From positions 125,131 through 189,130 of the forward strand of contig NZ_KB904634.1 in the NCBI RefSeq assembly GCF_000380165.1: DNA of 64,000 nt, given 5' to 3'. The notes beneath the pieces are model-generated. The model saw only the letters and a program-made list of their open reading frames with translations, ran no database searches and was not told where the DNA came from. Each line of letters starts with the position of its first letter. Position 1 is the first letter of the stretch. This DNA comes from Wenjunlia vitaminophila DSM 41686. Lineage in GTDB: Bacteria > Actinomycetota > Actinomycetes > Streptomycetales > Streptomycetaceae. Shown one piece after another: positions 62,176 through 64,000 of the stretch. Both the position numbers and the translations under genes were made by a program.

Positions 62176-63018
62176 CTACACCCTGGCGATCCCGCCGTAC
62201 CAGGAGACCTCCGCGTGCGACGGCCGCTGGCCCTCCGTGAGGCCGGAACGCCAGTCCGACACCACCTGCACCCTGGGCTCGACCAGCTCCATCCCCTGGA
62301 AGAACTCGAGGAACTGGGCCCGGTCCCGCAGGGTCAGCGGCACCCCCTGGGCCCGGTAGGCACGCTGGACACCGAGCGCCGTCTCCGGGGAGATCTCCGC
62401 CGTCGCGTGGGACAGGACGAAGTAGCTGCCGGGGGCGACGGCGTCGCGCAGCGTCCGCAGGATGCCGATGGGGTCCTCGTCGTCCCCGATGAAGTGGAAC
62501 AACGCCACCACCAGCACCGCCATCGGCCGGGAGAAGTCGAGCAACTGCCTGGCCCCGGGGTGCTCCAGGATCGAGCGGGGCTCGCGGACGTCCGCCTGGA
62601 TCACCGTGGTCCTGGTGTCCTCCTCCAGCAGTGCCCGGCCGTGGGCCAGCACGATGGGGTCGTTGTCCACGTACACCACCCGCGCCCCCGGGGAATGGCG
62701 CTGCGCCACCTGGTGGACGTTCTCCGCGGTCGGCAGACCCGAGCCGATGTCGAGGAACTGCTCGATTCCGGCCTCGCGCACCAGGTACTCCACCGCCCGC
62801 CCCAGGAACCGACGGTTCTCCTCGGCGGCGATCCGCAGCGTCGGGAAGGCCGAGAGGGCTTTCTTGGCGGCCTGGCGGTCGGCGGCGAAGTGGTCCCTTC
62901 CCCCGAGCAGGAAGTCGTACATCCGTGCTGCGTGTGGCTGATTGGTCCGCAGGTCCGTCGTCGGCTGGTACCCGGCGTCGTCCAGGTGCCCGCTGCCGGT
63001 CTCACTGATCTGAGCCAC
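62176..63018 (-). CDS. DUF574 SAM-dependent methyltransferase
   Basis: 280 residues. Same family as the gene at 32544: HAARMYDFLLGGRDHFAADR, EENRRFLGRAVEYLV, FLDIGSGLPTAENVHQVAQ, VVYVDNDPIVLAHGRALLE and ALFHFIGDDEDP. GTG 63018 follows GGAGGG directly; the frame extends upstream but is low-complexity there. Substrate unknown. Confidence 0.93.
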   Translation of the reverse strand: MAQISETGSGHLDDAGYQPTTDLRTNQPHAARMYDFLLGGRDHFAADRQAAKKALSAFPTLRIAAEENRRFLGRAVEYLVREAGIEQFLDIGSGLPTAENVHQVAQRHSPGARVVYVDNDPIVLAHGRALLEEDTRTTVIQADVREPRSILEHPGARQLLDFSRPMAVLVVALFHFIGDDEDPIGILRTLRDAVAPGSYFVLSHATAEISPETALGVQRAYRAQGVPLTLRDRAQFLEFFQGMELVEPRVQVVSDWRSGLTEGQRPSHAEVSWYGGIARV

Positions 63019-63225
63019 TCGCCCTCCACTCGCTCGATGACGCCGGGGCGAACGGCCCCGCGCCGGCTGAAACACACCCTTCCCCGGTGTCGTACCAAAA
63101 ACGAGGGGCGGCCGTCCCGGACTTGGTCCGCTCCGGAAGCGGCACGGACCCGTGGCGGTGGGGCGGCGGGGCCGGGGCGGGGCGGGCACAGGGCAGGCGG
63201 CGGAGCCCCCGCGGGGCGGCTGACC

Positions 63226-63231
63226 TAGGGT
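63226..63231 (+). promoter_or_regulatory. -10 element of a leaderless promoter (GNAT gene)
   Basis: TAGGGT, seven bases, then ATG 63239; no Shine-Dalgarno sequence is present. Confidence 0.5.
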
Positions 63232-63238
63232 GATCGGC

Positions 63239-63904
63239 ATGAACTCCACCGAACCCACTCCGGGTGCCCCCGGCCCGGCGCGGCAGGTCAGGGTCAGGCC
63301 CTACCGCCCCGAGGACCGGGGCGACGTGTACGACATCTGCATCCGCACCGGGGACCGCGGCGGCGACGCCAGGCACCTGTACCCGGACCACGACCTGCTG
63401 CCCAGCATCTTCGCCGGCCCCTACGTCGAGTACGACCCGGAGTTGGCGTTCGTGCTGGACAACGGCGAGCGCGCGGTCGGCTACGTCATCGCCACCGCGG
63501 ACACCGTGCGGTTCGCCCAGCAGTTCCGGGACCACTGGCTGCCCTCGCTCGCCGACCGGTACCCGCGCCCCGCGCCTGACGCGTCCCCGCGGACGCCGAC
63601 CGACCAGATGCTCCACCTGCTGCACACACCGGAGAACATCGTGCTCCCGCAGGTGGTCGCGGAGTACCCGGCCCACCTGCACATCGACATCCTCCCCGAG
63701 TACCAGGGGGCTGGTCACGGCCGGGCACTGATGGCGGCCTGCCTGGCCGCCCTGGCGGACCACGGCGTTCCCACCGTCCACCTCGGGATGCACCCCTCGA
63801 ACACCCGGGCCCGGGCGTTCTACGACCGGCTGGGGTTCACCGAGATACCGGTGCCGGACCGCGAGGACGTCACCTTCCTGGGACGCCGCACCGGGGAACT
63901 GTGA
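63239..63904 (+). CDS. GNAT-family N-acetyltransferase
   Basis: 221 residues. The acetyl-CoA site is HIDILPEYQGAGHGRALMAA (Q/R-x-x-G-x-G/A) followed by VHLGMHPSNTRARAFYDRLGF. The N-terminal part (VRPYRPEDRGDVYDICIRTG, RHLYPDHDLLPSIFAGPYV) matches the subfamily found fused to or annotated with bacterial O-GlcNAcase/hyaluronidase proteins. Acceptor unknown. ATG chosen for its leaderless -10; a GTG three codons earlier overlaps that element. Confidence 0.9.
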   Translation: MNSTEPTPGAPGPARQVRVRPYRPEDRGDVYDICIRTGDRGGDARHLYPDHDLLPSIFAGPYVEYDPELAFVLDNGERAVGYVIATADTVRFAQQFRDHWLPSLADRYPRPAPDASPRTPTDQMLHLLHTPENIVLPQVVAEYPAHLHIDILPEYQGAGHGRALMAACLAALADHGVPTVHLGMHPSNTRARAFYDRLGFTEIPVPDREDVTFLGRRTGEL

Positions 63905-63911
63905 GGCAACG

Positions 63912-63937
63912 GCCCGGCCCTCCCCCGGAGGCCGGGC
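63912..63937. terminator. Terminator hairpin
   Basis: GCCCGGCC (63912-63919) and GGCCGGGC (63930-63937), with TCC/GGA pairing inside, between the GNAT stop and the convergent gene entering from the right. Confidence 0.55.
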
Positions 63938-63945
63938 GCGGGCAC

Positions 63946-64000
63946 TCAGTCGATCGGGGTCAGCCAGCCGTGCAGCACCACGGTCCCGGCGCCGTACCGT
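63946..64000 (-). CDS. C-terminal end of a leftward gene cut by the window edge
   Basis: Reading leftward the frame is open from the edge and ends with TGA at 63946-63948, giving YGAGTVVLHGWLTPID as the C-terminus. The position just behind a hairpin, convergent with the GNAT gene, supports a real gene end. Too short to name a family. Confidence 0.4.
   Translation of the reverse strand, partial: RYGAGTVVLHGWLTPID

Overview
The window is very GC-rich, with GTG/TTG starts, strong Shine-Dalgarno sites, several leaderless starts (a TAGGCT-like -10 six or seven bases before the start codon) and long antisense open frames. Its gene families (DUF574 methyltransferases, a DUF6230/DUF6114 pair, DUF3040, streptogrisin-like protease, chaplin-like peptide) and sites (a perfect DasR box, a DmdR/IdeR-type iron box) point to a filamentous actinomycete, most likely Streptomyces or a close relative. 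I see no tRNA, rRNA, CRISPR array, insertion sequence or integrase; it reads as chromosomal accessory sequence.

Layout. 1-5.8 kb: end of an unidentified gene, a methyltransferase, a secreted NAGPA-type glycosidase, a SRPBCC protein, a DasR-controlled lytic polysaccharide monooxygenase and an ABC-2-like membrane protein. 6.3-9.3 kb: a compact isonitrile cluster (PvcA-type synthase, translationally coupled PvcB-type Fe/2OG oxygenase, AraC regulator). 9.3-14.3 kb: a two-component system, DUF3040 protein and an orphan cytochrome oxidase subunit I. 14.7-24 kb: secreted or membrane proteins, including an M15 peptidase, a GT-C-like protein, DUF3618 and holin-like proteins, a large GH3 glucosidase and an S1 protease, the last two separated by a 22-bp-stem bidirectional terminator. 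24-33 kb: wHTH regulator, STAS protein, cytochrome P450, Dps with a histone-like tail, beta-helix protein, chaplin-like peptide, DUF4287 protein, Rpf-LysM-M23 cell-wall enzyme, DoxX protein and DUF574 methyltransferase. 33.6-40.9 kb: alcohol/aldehyde/acyl-CoA oxidation genes with a TetR regulator, a FAD-Rieske oxidoreductase and an iron-box-controlled siderophore-interacting protein. 41.4-49.5 kb: DUF6230/DUF6114/secreted protein/hydrolase/SDR group, another SDR, and a GH65 phosphorylase with beta-phosphoglucomutase.

The most interesting region is 49.7-61.1 kb: eight leftward genes, mostly overlapping by 4-8 bases, preceded by a TetR gene. They encode a desaturase-like diiron protein, LarE, LarB and LarC (all the known biosynthetic enzymes of the nickel-pincer nucleotide cofactor), a fatty-acyl reductase fused to a HAD phosphatase, a zinc alcohol dehydrogenase, a divergent LarA-family (DUF2088) protein and a PlsC acyltransferase. 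Cofactor genes and a divergent LarA inside what looks like a lipid operon suggest a nickel-pincer-dependent step in making or remodelling an unusual lipid. This is an inference from gene content, overlap and motifs; no substrate is known.

The last 0.75 kb holds a leaderless GNAT acetyltransferase and the 3' end of a leftward gene cut by the window edge.
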